This document shows, piece after piece, positions 37,545 to 46,300 of a stretch of 64,000 bases of DNA (position 1 is its first letter; each line of letters starts with the position of its first letter). Origin of the DNA: Bacteroidia bacterium (GTDB lineage Bacteria > Bacteroidota > Bacteroidia > J057); contig JAWKNO010000002.1 in assembly GCA_041391665.1 (NCBI GenBank), positions 2,356,001 to 2,420,000 of the forward strand, read 5' to 3'. The notes under the pieces are model-generated. The model was not told where the DNA came from. It searched no databases and saw only the letters and a program-made list of their open reading frames with translations. Both the position numbers and the translations under genes were made by a program.

Positions 37545-38246
37545 GTGAAAAGGATAACCATTGCCATAGACGGATATGCGGGTTGCGGGAAAAGTTCTAC
37601 CGCAAAAGCCGTTGCCAGAAAGCTCAATTATCTTTATATCGACTCGGGCGCTATGTACCGGGCCGTAAGCCTGTATTTGCTGCGCCACAATATTCCCTTT
37701 GAAACGGAGTCGGAAGAGCTCCTTGACGCGTTGGAGAATATTTATGTGGACTTTTTAGAAAAACCAGGTGAGCTTTTTCCCGTAATCACGCTCAACGGAA
37801 AAGAAGTCGAAGATGATATCAGAAACCCTGAAATTTCAGCCATTGTCAGCCAGGTGAGCATCCACAGGGAAGTCAGGCGCGAAATGGTCAGCCAGCAACG
37901 ACGATTGGGTGAATCCGGTGGCGTCGTCATGGATGGCCGCGACATCGGTACCGTAGTGTTCCCCAATGCCGAACTAAAAGTGTTTATGACCGCATCTATC
38001 GACGTAAGAGCCAGACGCAGACAGGAAGAGCTTGCCGAAAGAGGGCTGGATGTCGATTTTGAGGAAATAAGAGCCAACCTTCAAAAACGAGACCATATCG
38101 ATTCTTCCCGAAAGGAAAGCCCTCTGACTCAGGCCAGTGATGCCATCCTGATCGATACTTCGGATATGGAATTTAAAGACCAGGTTGACAGAGTAATTTC
38201 ATTAGCAAATGCCGTAATCTCCGGAAATAAAATCCGGGAAATCTAA
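37545..38246 (+). CDS. cmk: Cytidylate kinase
   Basis: A 233-residue (d)CMP kinase. The P-loop G-Y-A-G-C-G-K-S-S lies at about 9-17, followed by Y-I-D-S-G-A-M-Y-R-A, V-M-D-G-R-D-I-G-T-V-V-F-P and R-A-R-R-R-Q-E-E, all family motifs. The start is a GTG, 5 bases after TATTTTG, a near match to the -7 box, so the message may be almost leaderless. It is the first of a tight run: cmk, ispH, hemolysin III, btuF-like, btuC-like. Confidence 0.95.
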   Translation: MKRITIAIDGYAGCGKSSTAKAVARKLNYLYIDSGAMYRAVSLYLLRHNIPFETESEELLDALENIYVDFLEKPGELFPVITLNGKEVEDDIRNPEISAIVSQVSIHREVRREMVSQQRRLGESGGVVMDGRDIGTVVFPNAELKVFMTASIDVRARRRQEELAERGLDVDFEEIRANLQKRDHIDSSRKESPLTQASDAILIDTSDMEFKDQVDRVISLANAVISGNKIREI

Positions 38247-38260
38247 CAAACACCAGGTTT

Positions 38261-39124
38261 ATGATTCAAATAGAAATAGATAAAAATTCGGGGTTCTGCT
38301 TTGGGGTCGTATATGCGATTGAAATGGCAGAAGATTATCTGACCGAAAATGGCTCCCTGTATTGTCTGGGCGATATCGTCCACAATGATAAAGAAGTGGA
38401 AAGGCTTGAGTCCATGGGCCTCAAGATTATAGACCATGAAACACTCCAAAATCTGAAAGATGCCACTGTCCTGATCCGTGCCCACGGTGAGCCTCCCGAA
38501 ACTTATAAAATAGCTGTCGAAAACAATATCGAACTCATTGACGCTTCCTGCCCTGTCGTATTAAAACTTCAAAACCGAATCAGAAATGCCTACGATGAGG
38601 ACCGGAAAATCATTATTCTCGGGAAAAAAGGCCACGCAGAAGTAAATGGGCTCGTAGGTCAGACCAATCAGGAAGCGGTAGTGGTAAGTACAGAAGAAGA
38701 GGTCGAAAAACTGGCACTCGAAGGTCCGGTGTCTCTATTCAGCCAGACCACAAAAAGTACCCAGCTCCTCTATAAGATTAAAGAAAAAATGGAAATCCAG
38801 TTTGAAGATTTCCGGTTTAATGATACAATCTGCCGACAGGTAAGCAACCGCGAACCTGAGCTGCGCAAATTTTCGAAAAACCACGACGTGATTATTTTTG
38901 TCTCCGGTAAAAAAAGCTCCAATGGAAAGGCGCTTTTCCAAACCTGCCAGCAGATTAATCCCAATAGCTATTTTATTTCAGACATTGATGAATTGAACCT
39001 CTCCTGGTTGGAGGGAAAATCCACGGTGGGCATTTGTGGCGCTACTTCTACCCCCATGTGGCTGATGGAACAAGTATCAAATTATATTGATGAGAGAGTA
39101 AATGGGTCAGTTGTGAGTGTATAA
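38261..39124 (+). CDS. ispH: 4-hydroxy-3-methylbut-2-enyl diphosphate reductase
   Basis: A 287-residue iron-sulfur enzyme, the last step of the MEP isoprenoid pathway. The three [4Fe-4S] cysteines are present in G-F-C-F-G near 14, D-A-S-C-P-V-V near 95, and D-T-I-C-R-Q near 190. R-A-H-G-E-P-P and S-S-N-G-K-A and G-A-T-S-T-P are the substrate-binding motifs. It follows cmk by 14 bases. Confidence 0.95.
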   Translation: MIQIEIDKNSGFCFGVVYAIEMAEDYLTENGSLYCLGDIVHNDKEVERLESMGLKIIDHETLQNLKDATVLIRAHGEPPETYKIAVENNIELIDASCPVVLKLQNRIRNAYDEDRKIIILGKKGHAEVNGLVGQTNQEAVVVSTEEEVEKLALEGPVSLFSQTTKSTQLLYKIKEKMEIQFEDFRFNDTICRQVSNREPELRKFSKNHDVIIFVSGKKSSNGKALFQTCQQINPNSYFISDIDELNLSWLEGKSTVGICGATSTPMWLMEQVSNYIDERVNGSVVSV

Positions 39125-39133
39125 ATCCAAACC

Positions 39134-39784
39134 ATGAATTATCGTCATATCAAAGAAGAAATTGCCAACAGTCTGACACACGGACTTGGCGTTGTGTTAT
39201 TTTTTATCGCTATCCCTGTCCTTGTTTCCTGGACTGTCTTTAAGGGGAATATTGAACACATCTGGGCTGTGAGTATTTTCAGTGTTTCCTTGCTGCTGGT
39301 TTATACTGCTTCGACCATTTATCACAGCATTCAACACCCGGAAGTAAAAAGAGTTCTCCGTATCGTTGACCATATCAGCATCTATTTTCTGATCGCAGGC
39401 AGTTATACGCCTTTTATTCTGTTTTTTATGAACCAGATGTGGGGATATATTTTCCTCGCCGTCGTTTGGGCAATTGCACTGGGGGGAACAGTATTTAAAA
39501 TATTTTTTACAGGCAGATTTAAGGTTTTTTCCATCATTCTGTATCTTTCCATGGGGTGGATGGTTATGTTTATCGCCAAACCTATATTTACCGCTATGTC
39601 CTTCGAAGGTCTTTTATGGTTGATCATTGGCGGGCTGGCCTATACATTGGGAACCATTTTTTTTATGTGGGAAAAACTCAGGTATCACCATGCTATCTGG
39701 CACCTTTTTGTCCTGTTTGGTAGTGTCAGTCACTATATCTCTGTTTTTTATTCCATGTACTATGTGTTACATGTCACTACCTGA
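39134..39784 (+). CDS. Hemolysin III/PAQR family membrane protein
   Basis: A 216-residue protein with seven predicted membrane helices. Family residues: E-E-I-A-N-S-L-T-H-G-L-G near the N-terminus, S-T-I-Y-H-S near 60, D-H-I-S-I-Y-F-L-I-A-G-S-Y-T-P near 80, and the C-terminal Y-H-H-A-I-W-H-L-F-V-L; the Ser/Asp/His residues match the putative zinc site of PAQR hydrolases. Despite the name, haemolytic activity is not implied. It lies between ispH (9 bases) and the btuF-like gene (1 base). Confidence 0.9.
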   Translation: MNYRHIKEEIANSLTHGLGVVLFFIAIPVLVSWTVFKGNIEHIWAVSIFSVSLLLVYTASTIYHSIQHPEVKRVLRIVDHISIYFLIAGSYTPFILFFMNQMWGYIFLAVVWAIALGGTVFKIFFTGRFKVFSIILYLSMGWMVMFIAKPIFTAMSFEGLLWLIIGGLAYTLGTIFFMWEKLRYHHAIWHLFVLFGSVSHYISVFYSMYYVLHVTT

Positions 39785-39785
39785 A

Positions 39786-40724
39786 ATGAAACGATCTTCC
39801 CTGCTCATTTTCCTTCTCCCGGTCTTACTTTGGGGATGTAAAACTGCCGAAAAAAAAGCACTGGTAGAAAATGCGCCATTCATTTCACAAACCTACACAG
39901 ACAACACGGGCCGCAAGATTTTACTGGCCGACAAGCCTGAAAAAGTAGTTTCCATAGCACCCAATATTACTGAAATCATTTTTGCTATAGGTGGACAAGA
40001 TAAGCTGGCAGCACGTTCGCAGGCCTGCGACTATCCTGCCGAAGTAGAAAATTTCCCCGAGATAATTACTTTTCCCGAACTCGATCTCGAAGGCCTCAAA
40101 GCTACTGACGCCGACCTTATTATCACTACTGACGAAATATTTACCCCGGTTCAGATTGAAATGCTGGATCGCCTGGGCCTTCCCGTTTTTCTACAGTCTT
40201 ATCATACGCTGGAAGATGTCTATCGCGGAATTGTAGAAATTGGCGAGCTCGTAGATCAATCGGAAAAAGCGACATACCTCGCCGATTCACTCCGCACACT
40301 CGAACAGCAAATTGTAGATTCCACCGAAAATCAGATCAAATACAGAACCATGATCCTTATCAGCGCAGAACCGCTGAAAGTAATCGGAGGGAACGGTTTT
40401 CTCAACGAAATGATTGAAAAAGCCGGGGGATTGAATGTATTTGGTGAAACTGCGGCCCCGTATTATACCACAACTGTCGAGGAAATCCTGAAGTTACAAC
40501 CTGAATTTATCATCATGCCTGCCATCCACCAGCAGGCTTATGCTGATTTGCTCGCCACCTACCCTTCCCTTTACAATACTCCGGCAGATGTGCAAAAGCA
40601 GGTGCACATTGTCAATCCAGACTTGTTTTACCGCCCTGGTCCCCGCATGCTGGAAGGATTGCTCACACTGACCCATATTCTCCACACGCAATTAAATCCA
40701 CAAAAGTTTCGCGATGCGCAGTAA
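39786..40724 (+). CDS. BtuF/FecB-type ABC transporter substrate-binding lipoprotein
   Basis: A 312-residue lipoprotein (lipobox L-W-G-C). It has the helical-backbone binding protein pattern of class III solute receptors: V-V-S-I-A-P-N-I-T-E-I-I-F-A-I-G near the start, L-E-G-L-K-A-T-D-A-D-L-I-I-T, and G-G-L-N-V-F-G-E. The likely ligand is cobalamin, haem or an iron chelate; sequence alone does not decide. The ATG at 39786 is one base after the preceding stop and puts the signal peptide at the N-terminus. It overlaps the permease gene by 11 bases. Confidence 0.88.
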   Translation: MKRSSLLIFLLPVLLWGCKTAEKKALVENAPFISQTYTDNTGRKILLADKPEKVVSIAPNITEIIFAIGGQDKLAARSQACDYPAEVENFPEIITFPELDLEGLKATDADLIITTDEIFTPVQIEMLDRLGLPVFLQSYHTLEDVYRGIVEIGELVDQSEKATYLADSLRTLEQQIVDSTENQIKYRTMILISAEPLKVIGGNGFLNEMIEKAGGLNVFGETAAPYYTTTVEEILKLQPEFIIMPAIHQQAYADLLATYPSLYNTPADVQKQVHIVNPDLFYRPGPRMLEGLLTLTHILHTQLNPQKFRDAQ

Positions 40725-41715
40725 GCACGTATGGGCGGCATCGATACTTTTGATTCTACTGATCCTTTCAATGGCGGGAGGATTGTACATTGGCTCCTTC
40801 GACTTTTCGTTTGGGGAAATATTCAGCGTGCTGACCGGAAGTGAAATAGAAAATCAAGACATTATCATTGATCTTCGCCTGCCCAGGGTGTTGCTCACGG
40901 CCTTTACCGGGGCAATTTTGGCATTAAGTGGTTTTTTTATGCAGGCACTGATCAAAAATCCGCTGGCCGACCCTTACATTATGGGCGTGACCGCCGGTGC
41001 AGGATTTGGGGTAAATATCCTGATTCTAGGCCTCATTCCCATTTCCGGATTTACGTATTTCACCATGCCCTTATTTGCCGGAGTGGGGAGTTTGGCAAGT
41101 TTACTGTTGGTATTGGGTCTGGGGTACAGAAGTTTGCGCGAAGACAATTCCCAGTTACTGATTGTAGGGGTTGCGGTATCATCGATATTCACTGCGCTGA
41201 CAGGCGTATTGATTTACCGGTTTGCGCAAAGCGACCAGGTGCGGCGGCTGGTATTCTGGACATTTGGCAGCTTTGGCCATGCGACATGGGAAGCCGTAGC
41301 GGTTTGTGGCCCGGTATTATTATTTTCAATAATATTTGGAATGGTGTACGGGAGGAGAATGGATATATTGATTTTGGGAGATATCCAAGCCCAGACGCTG
41401 GGCATGGAAGTTTCCCGGGTAAAAATGATATTGCTGTTGGTCAGTTCGCTGATAGTTGGCACGACCGTAGCATTTACCGGGCCGATTGGATTTGTAGGAA
41501 TGATGATTCCGCACTTTTGCCGGGCATTGTTTGGTGCAGCGCACAGGCCCAATATCCTGCTGGGTACATTGATGGGAGCGGCATTTTTGACAGGATGTGA
41601 TGTATTGGGACGAATAATTTTACCCCCGGCAGGACTTCCTACCGGCATTATCACATCGATTCTGGGGGTACCTTTTTTTCTGTATATCCTCTTTAGCAGA
41701 AAAAGTTATTTGTAA
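40714..41715 (+). CDS. BtuC/FecCD-type ABC transporter permease
   Basis: A 333-residue permease with about ten membrane helices. Family landmarks: D-L-R-L-P-R-V-L-L-T-A near 50, G-F-F-M-Q-A-L-I-K-N-P-L-A-D-P near 72, and G-P-I-G-F-V-G-M-M-I-P-H near 255, the coupling region. It should partner the binding protein just upstream. No ABC ATPase follows: the next gene is on the opposite strand with overlapping stop codons (41706-41715). Confidence 0.93.
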   Translation: MRSKHVWAASILLILLILSMAGGLYIGSFDFSFGEIFSVLTGSEIENQDIIIDLRLPRVLLTAFTGAILALSGFFMQALIKNPLADPYIMGVTAGAGFGVNILILGLIPISGFTYFTMPLFAGVGSLASLLLVLGLGYRSLREDNSQLLIVGVAVSSIFTALTGVLIYRFAQSDQVRRLVFWTFGSFGHATWEAVAVCGPVLLFSIIFGMVYGRRMDILILGDIQAQTLGMEVSRVKMILLLVSSLIVGTTVAFTGPIGFVGMMIPHFCRALFGAAHRPNILLGTLMGAAFLTGCDVLGRIILPPAGLPTGIITSILGVPFFLYILFSRKSYL

Positions 41716-42485
41716 CGCCGCTGGGCAAAAATCCAGTCATAGATCAGGGGATGAGAATCAAATGCATCATCCCAGCTATTGTGTCCCACACCTGGAAACT
41801 CTGTATAAATCACCGAAGCGCCAGCGCGGCGAAGCGCAGCAACCATTTCCTGGCTTCGAATCGGAGGCACCACCTCATCTGCCCCTCCATGAAATACCCA
41901 TGTCGGAACCTGCGCCATTCTTGGAGCATAAGAAGGATACCCGCCCCCACATATCGGGAAAGCAGCGGCAAACCGCTCGGGATAATTGGCAAGCGCGCTC
42001 CAGGTACCGTATCCGCCCATAGAAAGACCGCCGATATAGACACGGCGACGCTCGACCGGGTAGGTTTTCAACACCTCGTCCATCAACTCCATCACCAGTT
42101 CCAACTGCCGGGTTGGCGTTTTATCAGCTGGTTTTCCCGCTACCTCCCTGTCATATTGGGACCATTGCTGACCCTCCGGACATTGAGGCACAATCACAAA
42201 AGACGGATATTTTTCCATAAACTCTGCGGACACAAATCTTTTGGCAACATGCACCAACTGCGCAGAATTGTCATTTCCCCTTTCACCTGATCCATGCAAA
42301 AATATTACCAGCGGATAACGAATGGCAGTATTTTCGAAACCTGCCGGCATATGAAACCGGTAAAGCAGGGAATCTCCTTTTGCAGAGTGGAAAACCTTTG
42401 GCTCATATTCGCTGGCATCCTGAGAAAATACGGTGCCGCTCAAAACACCTATGAGCAGAAATAAGAATAGTAACTGTTTCATCAT
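41706..42485 (-). CDS. Secreted alpha/beta hydrolase (carboxylesterase/PHB-depolymerase-like)
   Basis: A 259-residue exported hydrolase. Signal peptide of about 21 residues ending at F-S-Q. It shows L-H-G-S-G-E-R-G near 64, the nucleophile elbow G-G-L-S-M-G-G (Ser155), W-V-F-H-G-G-A-D-E-V-V-P near 200 and G-V-G-H-N-S-W-D near 240 for the acid and histidine. This matches prolyl-oligopeptidase/phospholipase-type esterases from carbohydrate-active loci. Two adjacent ATGs (42485, 42482) precede the signal peptide; the open frame extends further upstream but overlaps the lepA start region and lacks protein-like features. Confidence 0.85.
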   Translation of the reverse strand: MMKQLLFLFLLIGVLSGTVFSQDASEYEPKVFHSAKGDSLLYRFHMPAGFENTAIRYPLVIFLHGSGERGNDNSAQLVHVAKRFVSAEFMEKYPSFVIVPQCPEGQQWSQYDREVAGKPADKTPTRQLELVMELMDEVLKTYPVERRRVYIGGLSMGGYGTWSALANYPERFAAAFPICGGGYPSYAPRMAQVPTWVFHGGADEVVPPIRSQEMVAALRRAGASVIYTEFPGVGHNSWDDAFDSHPLIYDWIFAQRRYK

Positions 42486-42656
42486 ACAGAAATAAATGAA
42501 TGTCTGATTAGATAGGTCAATATAATTACAAATTTTCAGAACAAACCTTTTTGGTATTTTTATTCGGAAGTTTACCCTATCTATGCTATTCCAAAAGATC
42601 ATTTGTAAATTGACAATCCTTAAGCGTAATTTGCAGTCCGAAAGGTCTGAACATAC

Positions 42657-44444
42657 ATGCAGCATATAAGAAATTTCTGTATCATCGCTCATATTGACCA
42701 TGGTAAGAGTACCCTGGCTGACCGCTTGTTGGAAGCGACTCATACGCTTACACAACGCGAGATGAAAGCCCAGGTATTGGATAGTATGGATCTGGAGAGG
42801 GAAAAAGGTATTACCATCAAAAGTCATGCGATCCAGATGGTATATCCCAAAGACGGCACATCCTATACACTCAACCTCATCGACACACCGGGTCATGTGG
42901 ACTTCTCTTATGAAGTATCAAGGGCCATCTCATCCTGTGAAGGCGCGCTCCTGATTGTGGATGCAGCGCAGGGAATAGAAGCGCAAACCATTTCCAACCT
43001 GTATCTGGCGTTGGAACACAATCTGGAAATCATTCCGGTTCTCAACAAAATCGACCTGCCAAGCGCGCGAATCGAAGAAGTCAGCGACGAAATCATAGAT
43101 CTGATTGGTTGCGACCCCGAGGATATTCTTCATGCAAGTGCAAAAAATGGAATTGGTATTACCGAAATCCTCGATCGGATTGTGGAGCGAATACCGCCCC
43201 CGACCGGTAATCCTGATGCCCCACTCAAGGCGCTGGTATTCGACTCCGTGTTTAATTCCTACCGCGGAACCATCGTGTACTTCCGGATTTTTGACGGAAG
43301 TATCAGTAAAGGCGATGTAGTAAAATTTATCGCGACCGAAGCCGAGTATGAAGTCGGTGAGGTGGGAATCCTGCGGCTCCAACAACAGCCCGAACAGACC
43401 ATTGAAACCGGAAGCGTAGGTTATATGGTTGCAGGCATAAAAAATGTGCGGGAGGTTAAGGTCGGGGATACGATTACCCTCAAGAAAAATCCGGCGGCTA
43501 CCGCAATTCAGGGATTTCAGGAAGTAAAACCGATGGTTTTTGCCGGTATTTATCCGGTAGATACCGAAGACTTCGAGGATCTTCGCGATTCGCTGGAAAA
43601 ACTACAACTTAATGACGCCTCTCTCGTGTATCAGCCGGAGACGTCTGCTGCGTTGGGCTTCGGTTTTCGCGCCGGTTTCCTGGGCATGCTCCATATGGAG
43701 ATTATTCAGGAAAGGCTGGAACGGGAGTTTGAAATGTCAGTTATCACCACAGTGCCCAACGTAGGCTTTAAAGCGATTTTGACAGACGGCAGCGAATTTG
43801 CCATCAACAGCCCGTCTGACCTTCCGGAAGCTACCCGTTTGAAAGATCTGCTGGAGCCCTTTATCCGGGCACAGATTATCACCAAGTCTGACTACATCGG
43901 GAAAGTCATGGAGCTTTGTATCGATAAACGGGGAAGATTTGTCAATCAGGTATATCTGACCACAGACCGGGTGGAAATCACCTTTGAATTGCCACTGGCG
44001 GAAGTTGTGTTTGATTTTTTTGACAAACTCAAAACCATTTCCAGGGGGTACGCATCATTTGACTATCATTTGATCGGGTTTCAGTCTTCACATTTATCCA
44101 AACTTGATATATTGCTCAATGGCGACCAGGTGGACGCACTGAGCGCGCTGATTCACCGCGACAAAGCCTATGACTGGGGAAGAAGAATCTGCATCAAACT
44201 GAAGGAGTTGATTCCCCGTCAACAGTATGAAGTAGCCATCCAGGCAGCAATCGGGGCAAAAGTAATCGCAAGGGAAACTGTAAAAGCGCTCAGGAAAGAC
44301 GTTACAGCGAAGTGTTATGGCGGGGATATCTCCCGGAAACGGAAACTTTTGGAAAAACAAAAAGCAGGGAAAAAACGGATGCGTCAGGTAGGTAGTATTG
44401 AAGTGCCTCAGAGTGCGTTCCACGCTGTGCTAAAACTTGACTAA
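42657..44444 (+). CDS. lepA: Elongation factor 4 (LepA)
   Basis: A 595-residue translational GTPase of normal length. G1 motif A-H-I-D-H-G-K-S-T near 10, D-T-P-G-H-V-D-F near 77, N-K-I-D near 131, and the LepA-specific C-terminal domain with K-R-M-R-Q-V-G and V-P-Q-S-A-F near the end. A -7-like TAATTTG lies about 24 bases upstream. A hairpin follows the stop. Confidence 0.97.
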   Translation: MQHIRNFCIIAHIDHGKSTLADRLLEATHTLTQREMKAQVLDSMDLEREKGITIKSHAIQMVYPKDGTSYTLNLIDTPGHVDFSYEVSRAISSCEGALLIVDAAQGIEAQTISNLYLALEHNLEIIPVLNKIDLPSARIEEVSDEIIDLIGCDPEDILHASAKNGIGITEILDRIVERIPPPTGNPDAPLKALVFDSVFNSYRGTIVYFRIFDGSISKGDVVKFIATEAEYEVGEVGILRLQQQPEQTIETGSVGYMVAGIKNVREVKVGDTITLKKNPAATAIQGFQEVKPMVFAGIYPVDTEDFEDLRDSLEKLQLNDASLVYQPETSAALGFGFRAGFLGMLHMEIIQERLEREFEMSVITTVPNVGFKAILTDGSEFAINSPSDLPEATRLKDLLEPFIRAQIITKSDYIGKVMELCIDKRGRFVNQVYLTTDRVEITFELPLAEVVFDFFDKLKTISRGYASFDYHLIGFQSSHLSKLDILLNGDQVDALSALIHRDKAYDWGRRICIKLKELIPRQQYEVAIQAAIGAKVIARETVKALRKDVTAKCYGGDISRKRKLLEKQKAGKKRMRQVGSIEVPQSAFHAVLKLD

Positions 44445-44448
44445 AAAA

Positions 44449-44476
44449 AGTCCTCTGACTGAAAAATCAGAGGACT
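44449..44476 (-). terminator. Hairpin downstream of lepA; U-run only on the minus strand
   Basis: A perfect 10-bp inverted repeat AGTCCTCTGA / TCAGAGGACT (44449-44458, 44467-44476) with an 8-base loop. On the plus strand there is an A-run before it and no T-run after it; on the minus strand it is followed by seven U. It fits a minus-strand terminator, though no minus-strand gene is seen just upstream; it may also stabilise the lepA mRNA 3' end. Confidence 0.5.
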
Positions 44477-44596
44477 GACATCAATAAAAAAGGCTTTAAC
44501 TTTCAGTAATTCTACTTACTACTCTGTATTTGTAACGATACAATTAGTTGGTTAGTATAGTTAAAGTGTTATATTCCAGCTCTAATTGCACCCGTT

Positions 44597-46288
44597 ATGA
44601 ACTCGTCTCTCAACCCGTTCCTCACTGAAGCAGGACAGCCCCGAAAGATTCAGTCCTTTATAGAGCTCTTCTACTATTGGGAAAAGACAAAAGCCGGAGA
44701 AGTATATTTGCGCCAGCCTCAAAATGGTCAGTGGACTGACTACACCTGGTATGAGGTGGGCAACCAGGCACGCCGTATGGCAGCTGCGATCAACGATATG
44801 GGCCTTCCTCCGCAAAGCAATATTGCGATGATTTCCAAAAACTGTGCCCACTGGATCATCTGCGATATAGCCATCAAAATGAGCGGACATGTTTCTGTCC
44901 CCTTCTACCCCAACCTGACGCCAGAACAGTTAAATCAACTGATGGAACATAGTGGCTCGAAGGTGCTTTTTGTAGGAAAACTCGACGATACCCTTGCCGT
45001 GGACAACGGGGTTCCGGATGATGTGCGTATGATTTCATTCCCGATTTCCATTGCGCAAAACTTCGAAAAATGGGACGACCTGATCGCCCGGTATGAGCCC
45101 ATTCAGGACAATTTTATTCCACGCCCTGAAGACCTTGAAACAATTATCTATACCTCCGGCACTACGGGAGAACCCAAAGGGGTAATGATTACCCATGCCA
45201 TCAATGCATCCATCATTGATCCGGTACTGAAAATGACCCAACTCGACCAGATAGAAGGAAGGTTCTTCTCCTATCTTCCGCTCAACCATGTTGCAGAGCG
45301 TGCACTTGTCGAATGCGGCAGCCTGATGAATGGCGGAGTGATTTATTTTGCAGAATCGGTTGATACCTTCGCAGAAAATCTCAAATATGCCAGCCCGACC
45401 ATTTTCCTTGCTGTACCCCGTATCTGGACAAAATTTCAAATGGGCATCCTGGCAAAAATGCCTCAGGACAAACTGGACTTCTTGCTCCGAATCCCTATCC
45501 TGTCAGGATTTATAAAGAAAACGATCAAAAAAGGCCTGGGCTTGCACAAAGCAATATGGATGATTTCCGGGGCAGCGCCTATTGCAAACTCAACCCTGGA
45601 ATGGTTCAAACAAATCGACATTCATATTTCCGAAGCCTATGGCATGACAGAAAACAATGCGGTATGTTCAGCCAATCATAAAGACCGCATTTATATAGGT
45701 TCGGTAGGCGAAATTTATCCTGACTGTGAAGTAAAAATCGTACCCGAAACCGGTGAAATCATCATGAAAGCAGCCTGGAATATGAAGGGGTATTACAAAA
45801 ATCCTTCGATGACAGCAGAAGTGCTGAAAGATGGCTGGCTTTATACCGGCGATATGGGAGAAATCGAAAATGGATTTCTCAAAATCACCGGCAGGGTAAA
45901 AGACATGTTTAAAACCGCCAAAGGCGAATATGTCATCCCCGTACCTATGGAGCGAATGTTTGCCTCCAATACCCTGATTGAGCAGGTTTGTATCGTAGGC
46001 TATGGACTGCCCCAGCCTTTTGCCCTTGTCAACCTGTCAGAATATTCCCGCCATATGGAAAAAGCCGAGGTAGAGGAAAGCCTGACCGAAACCCTGAAAG
46101 CCGTCAATGACAATGTCGCTGACTACGAAAAAGTCAACCGTGTTGTCGTTACGTCTGATACCTGGACGGTTGAAAACGGGCTGTTGACCCCTACACTGAA
46201 AGTTCGCCGCAATGTGATGGACGCCCGATACAGAGTGCGGATGGAAGAATGGTACAATCAGGGAGGCGAAGTCGTCATTTGGGAATAA
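44597..46288 (+). CDS. AMP-dependent synthetase/long-chain acyl-CoA ligase
   Basis: A 563-residue adenylate-forming enzyme. The AMP-binding motif Y-T-S-G-T-T-G-E-P-K-G near 180, Y-L-P-L-N-H-V-A-E-R typical of long-chain acyl-CoA synthetases, E-A-Y-G-M-T-E-N near 345, and W-L-Y-T-G-D-M-G near 415 are visible. The A10 catalytic lysine region is diverged (R-V-K-D-M-F-K-T-A-K-G-E-Y). It probably activates fatty acids with CoA. It is followed after 12 bases by an NADP-dependent oxidoreductase gene. Confidence 0.9.
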   Translation: MNSSLNPFLTEAGQPRKIQSFIELFYYWEKTKAGEVYLRQPQNGQWTDYTWYEVGNQARRMAAAINDMGLPPQSNIAMISKNCAHWIICDIAIKMSGHVSVPFYPNLTPEQLNQLMEHSGSKVLFVGKLDDTLAVDNGVPDDVRMISFPISIAQNFEKWDDLIARYEPIQDNFIPRPEDLETIIYTSGTTGEPKGVMITHAINASIIDPVLKMTQLDQIEGRFFSYLPLNHVAERALVECGSLMNGGVIYFAESVDTFAENLKYASPTIFLAVPRIWTKFQMGILAKMPQDKLDFLLRIPILSGFIKKTIKKGLGLHKAIWMISGAAPIANSTLEWFKQIDIHISEAYGMTENNAVCSANHKDRIYIGSVGEIYPDCEVKIVPETGEIIMKAAWNMKGYYKNPSMTAEVLKDGWLYTGDMGEIENGFLKITGRVKDMFKTAKGEYVIPVPMERMFASNTLIEQVCIVGYGLPQPFALVNLSEYSRHMEKAEVEESLTETLKAVNDNVADYEKVNRVVVTSDTWTVENGLLTPTLKVRRNVMDARYRVRMEEWYNQGGEVVIWE

Positions 46289-46300
46289 TATCCAAAAATT

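Noticed and set aside
42486..42896. N-terminal extension of the secreted hydrolase
   Set aside because: It would place the signal peptide internally and run antisense into lepA.
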